Shown here: in pieces, positions 7,327 through 9,384 of the stretch
How positions within the stretch are numbered: the first letter of the stretch is position 1
Layout of the letters: each line of letters starts with the position of its first letter
Source: an uncultured Lachnospiraceae bacterium
Lineage (GTDB): Bacteria > Bacillota > Clostridia > Lachnospirales > Lachnospiraceae
Reading direction: 5' to 3'
Length of the DNA: 9,384 bases
Assembly: GCA_910579425.1 (NCBI GenBank)
Contig: CAJTVL010000124.1
Coordinates: forward strand, 1 to 9,384
Made by a program: the position numbers and the translations under genes
Notes under the pieces: model-generated
Database searches by the model: none
The model's input: only the letters and a program-made list of their open reading frames with translations
Told to the model about the DNA's origin: nothing

Positions 7327-7816
7327 ATGAAATACAAGTTGCTCTGTACAGATATAGATGGAACACTGCTGAATGATGACAAGGAAGTGAGTAAAGAGGA
7401 TCGGGAAGCACTCAGATGGGCATATAGCCAGGGGATAAAAATCGCCCTGGTGACCAGCCGGATGCCCACTTCCACGGAGCCGATTGCCAGGATGTTGGGG
7501 ATTCCCTGCATTCTGGCCTGCAATGGGGGATCCTGTATTCTCTCCCAATCATGTGGATATATTTCCCAGAGGAATGAACAAAGGGGCGGCGCTGCGTATG
7601 ATCTGTGAAAAGAAGGAAATAAGGAAAGAAGATACCATCGCTTTTGGAGATCAGGAGCCGGATATTCCCATGCTGGAAGCTGCCGGAGCCGCAATTGCCA
7701 TGGGAAATGCCATAGAGACGCTAAAGGAGAGGGCGGATTTTGTCACCAGGACCAATAATGAAGCGGGGATTGCCTATGCAGTCAGGCAATATTTAAACGG
7801 GGATGATTTGAAGTGA
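7327..7816 (+). pseudogene. Cof-type HAD phosphatase with out-of-frame loss of its cap domain
   Basis: The first part (from ATG 7327) matches the start of Cof/HAD-IIB sugar-phosphate phosphatases: CTDIDGT with D9 and D11, then VTSR at 42-45 and PCILACNGG at 60-68. After about 7530-7550 the homologous reading moves to another frame, giving NHVDIFPRGMNKGAA (the KG lysine motif), then AFGDQEPDIPM (the GDxxxD motif) and a normal C-terminus ending at 7816. Intact members have about 265-270 residues; here only about 163 codons remain, so roughly 100 residues corresponding to the C2 cap are gone and the frame is broken. The first frame runs on to a stop at 7606-7608. AAGGA at 7312-7316 is a weak ribosome binding site. 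The 3' end overlaps the next gene by four bases. It is judged non-functional as a full phosphatase. Confidence 0.85.
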
Positions 7817-8380
7817 AGCTACTGGTACTGTCAGATGCTCATGCAAATATATGGGCATTGCGGGAGATTATTAAGGAAGAAAAGAACTTTGATTCGCTGG
7901 CTTTTGCGGGGGATATGGTAGACTACGGGATTGCGCCGTCACAGGTGATTGCGTGGTTTCGGAGTGCGGGAAATGCATTTATTGTGCAGGGAAATCATGA
8001 TCTGCATATCGTTAATGTGGCAAAGAGTACCGTATTAACCCAGGTTCCGGATAAACAGTACAAATGGGTTCATTACAATCTGGAAAGAATGAGCAGAGGG
8101 GAAATTGATTATTTGGAGCAGCTTCCGAAGTATTCTTGCTTTTATGCGGATGGCTGGGCTTATCTGTTGACCCATCAGTATGTGGCCGGAAAAGACAGCA
8201 CAGTATATGGTGATTTGTGACGGGGATGTTGTGATGAAAGGAATATGGTATGACAGAAACCCTCTCTACCGGGAGGCACTAAGGCAGGCGAAAGAGGGAA
8301 GGATGATGAGGACGGAGATACAGGATTTCATGTTCTTTTTTGGCAATGCGGGAAGTGCAAGGGAACCGATTTATTTGTGA
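7813..8380 (+). pseudogene. Metallophosphoesterase with out-of-frame internal deletion
   Basis: This begins at GTG 7813, whose last bases overlap the HAD stop codon (GTGA), an arrangement typical of translational coupling. The N-terminal half shows calcineurin-like motifs: LSDAH (D8, H10), GDMVD (33-37), GNHD (60-63) and the later LTHQY (119-123). In this frame translation stops at 8218-8220. From about 8189 the family sequence resumes in a different frame: EKTAQYMVICDGDV, then YDRNPLYREAL and the tail REPIYL with a stop at 8378-8380. The block between, which in intact relatives holds the GHTH metal-binding motif, is missing. About 189 codons remain against roughly 245 expected. The enzyme would lack essential metal ligands, so the gene is considered dead. 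The start could be earlier only by reading into the HAD gene, which is not needed. Confidence 0.82.
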
Positions 8381-8432
8381 AAAACAGTGGGTGAGAATGT
8401 GATTAGGAACATAGAAGAAAAAACAGAGTTGA

Positions 8433-8967
8433 CAAGGCTCTACCTGGCGTGATATTTCCTATATTGGTGCCGATGGGGAGAAGTATCCATTTACGATCCG
8501 TACTGTGTACGAAATAGTGGAACGCAGCATAGATAAACGTGGACAGTATCTTTTTCCGGCGGACGTAGAGATCAATATGTGGGATGTAAATGTGGATTTT
8601 AGTGACCATGATGTGATTGCCCTTTACCATGCGCATGGAGAAAAGCGAGCAGTATCACAGCGAGATCAAGACAGATATGGATCTGGAACGGTTCCCCTCT
8701 GGGAAGTTCGACACAAATGAGCTTATACTGGAACTTGCGATGCCAGCTTATAACATCCTGCGTATGATTGGAGACGAGAGCATCGGCCCGTGCCATCTCA
8801 TGAGGCACCCTGTAAAAAGACGCCGGACAGGCACAGTGATCAAGAATCTGGTGATGATGGCATGCCACATCACCAAACATGCGCGGAAAACAAAACTTGG
8901 ACTGGGAAAGAGCAATATATGGTGGAAAACGTTCCAAAAAGTGTATCTGTCGTTCAGCTGTCTATAG
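8433..8967 (+). pseudogene. IS1380-family transposase remnant, 5'-truncated and frameshifted
   Basis: Only the C-terminal part of a DDE transposase remains. One frame reads STWRDISYIG from about 8439, then TVYEIVERSIDKRGQ and DHDVIALYHAHGE. After AAAA at 8641-8644 the match moves to the next frame, reading SEQYHSEIKTDMDLERFPSG (E of the DDE triad in YHSE), then AYNILRMIG and HPVKRRRTGTVIKNL, with a stop at 8965-8967. One extra A in the AAAA run explains the shift. The N-terminal portion with the first catalytic aspartates is absent, and an in-frame TGA at 8430-8432 bounds the visible coding match. No terminal inverted repeats could be recognised on either side, so the ends of the original element are not defined. 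It is immobile and sits directly downstream of the broken metallophosphoesterase. Confidence 0.82.
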
Positions 8968-9248
8968 CCCATTATTCCGACTACAGCTACAATGACGTCT
9001 AGTCCACCATGACCGGCTGTTATAGAGGTGGTCTGGGATTTTATTTGCTTTTTTCTGAAAATGCATAGTCTAAGCCATGTGGTGGAAGGGAATCTTTCAG
9101 AGCAGCTTTTGTCTGACCAATAGATACAGGCCATCATTACAAATGTTGGTTAAATATGCAGTTATTAATGAGCCGAGACAACAGGTCTCACGGATTCAGG
9201 AAGAAGTTATAAAATTTAACCTTCTCTCTTTTGTAAATAACTCAGATT
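8968..9248 (+). other. Non-coding stretch after the transposase relic
   Basis: No gene is supported in this stretch. The first part probably belongs to the 3' end of the old insertion element, but no terminal repeat is evident. An imperfect hairpin lies at 9173-9193: CCGAGAC and GTCTC(A)CGG around the loop AACAG, with one bulged base. It sits about 60 bases upstream of the -10 box of the next gene, so it could be an operator, but it has no T-run and this is a weak suggestion. Antisense frames here look like chance. Confidence 0.4.
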
Positions 9249-9257
9249 TGGTATAAT
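9249..9257 (+). promoter_or_regulatory. Extended -10 promoter for the downstream esterase-like gene
   Basis: TGGTATAAT gives a perfect TATAAT (9252-9257) with the TGn extension. TTGTAA at 9231-9236 or the overlapping TTTTGT at 9229-9234 may act as a -35, at 15 or 17 bases. Transcription would start near 9264, leaving a leader of about 70 bases before the ATG at 9335. This shows the downstream gene has its own promoter, independent of the decayed region. Confidence 0.7.
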
Positions 9258-9334
9258 AGAGACATTGAACAGAAAGTGAAATCTCCCTAAGATTTTCCAC
9301 AAATGATTTTAATACGCAATACCAGGAGGAAAAT

Positions 9335-9384
9335 ATGGCATTATTAACACTTCAATATTACAGTACGGCCTTATGCAGGCCCAC
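9335..9384 (+). CDS. Start of an esterase-like gene (EstA/tributyrin esterase type), cut by the window edge
   Basis: Only 16 full codons are visible, beginning MALLTLQYYSTALCRP. The pattern of a short hydrophobic start, an aromatic pair, then S-x-A-L-x-R-P resembles the first strand of EstA-like alpha/beta-hydrolases (the Esterase D/FrmB-like family), which typically continue into a beta-rich core with a GxSxG serine motif. That motif lies beyond the window, so the call rests on the N-terminus alone. AGGAGG at 9324-9329, five bases before the ATG, and an extended -10 promoter upstream make this a convincing gene start. If correct, the product would be a cytoplasmic carboxylesterase, possibly deacetylating sugars, but a link to the upstream sugar locus is not shown. 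Confidence 0.5.
   Translation, partial: MALLTLQYYSTALCRP

Noticed and set aside
7484..7608. Programmed ribosomal frameshift joining the two HAD frames
   Set aside because: The break comes with about 100 missing residues, so a deletion explains it; no convincing slippery sequence or stimulatory structure was seen.
8180..8220. Programmed frameshift joining the two metallophosphoesterase frames
   Set aside because: The conserved block with GHTH is absent between the frames, which points to deletion rather than recoding.
8748..9137. Antisense open frame over the transposase relic, with a hydrophobic VAVVGIMG stretch
   Set aside because: It lies mostly opposite the IS1380 coding match and shows no family features; the hydrophobic stretch alone is not evidence for a gene.

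Overview
The window looks like a chromosomal stretch from a gut-type Lachnospiraceae/Clostridium cluster XIVa bacterium. The reasons are a moderate GC content, strong AGGAGG-type ribosome binding sites, and the layout of a YesN-type regulator beside an LplB/YtcP/LplA-type carbohydrate ABC importer. The genus cannot be fixed from the sequence alone. All recognisable genes lie on the + strand.

Region 1 (about 1-6954) is an intact carbohydrate-uptake locus. It starts with a two-component response regulator with a C-terminal AraC-type DNA-binding domain (95-1729). After a promoter-bearing gap come two permeases (1836-2756 and 2777-3673), a lipoprotein solute-binding protein (3734-5503) and a cytoplasmic GH32-like glycoside hydrolase (5536-6954). 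A GC-rich hairpin at 6999-7029 closes the unit. The likely working order is: the regulator senses a signal through a sensor kinase outside the window and switches on the importer; the lipoprotein captures an oligosaccharide; the two permeases bring it in, powered by an ATPase encoded elsewhere; the GH32-like enzyme then splits it in the cytoplasm. Fructan-type or other fructose-containing sugars are the obvious guess, but the enzyme's nucleophile region departs from the classical family motif, so the substrate is open.

Region 2 (about 6955-8967) is decayed. It holds a small frameshifted relic (7140-7278), a Cof-type HAD phosphatase that has lost its cap domain out of frame (7327-7816), a metallophosphoesterase that has lost an internal block out of frame (7813-8380), and a 5'-truncated, frameshifted IS1380-family transposase (about 8433-8967). 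The two phosphatase genes overlap by four bases and were probably once translationally coupled.

Region 3 (8968-9384) is a non-coding gap with a good extended -10 promoter. It leads into the first 16 codons of a gene whose N-terminus resembles the EstA/tributyrin-esterase family, cut by the window edge.

I see no CRISPR array, tRNA, rRNA or phage module. The best candidates for something less well described are the diverged GH32-like enzyme with its dedicated importer, and the paired internal deletions in the two adjacent phosphatase genes.
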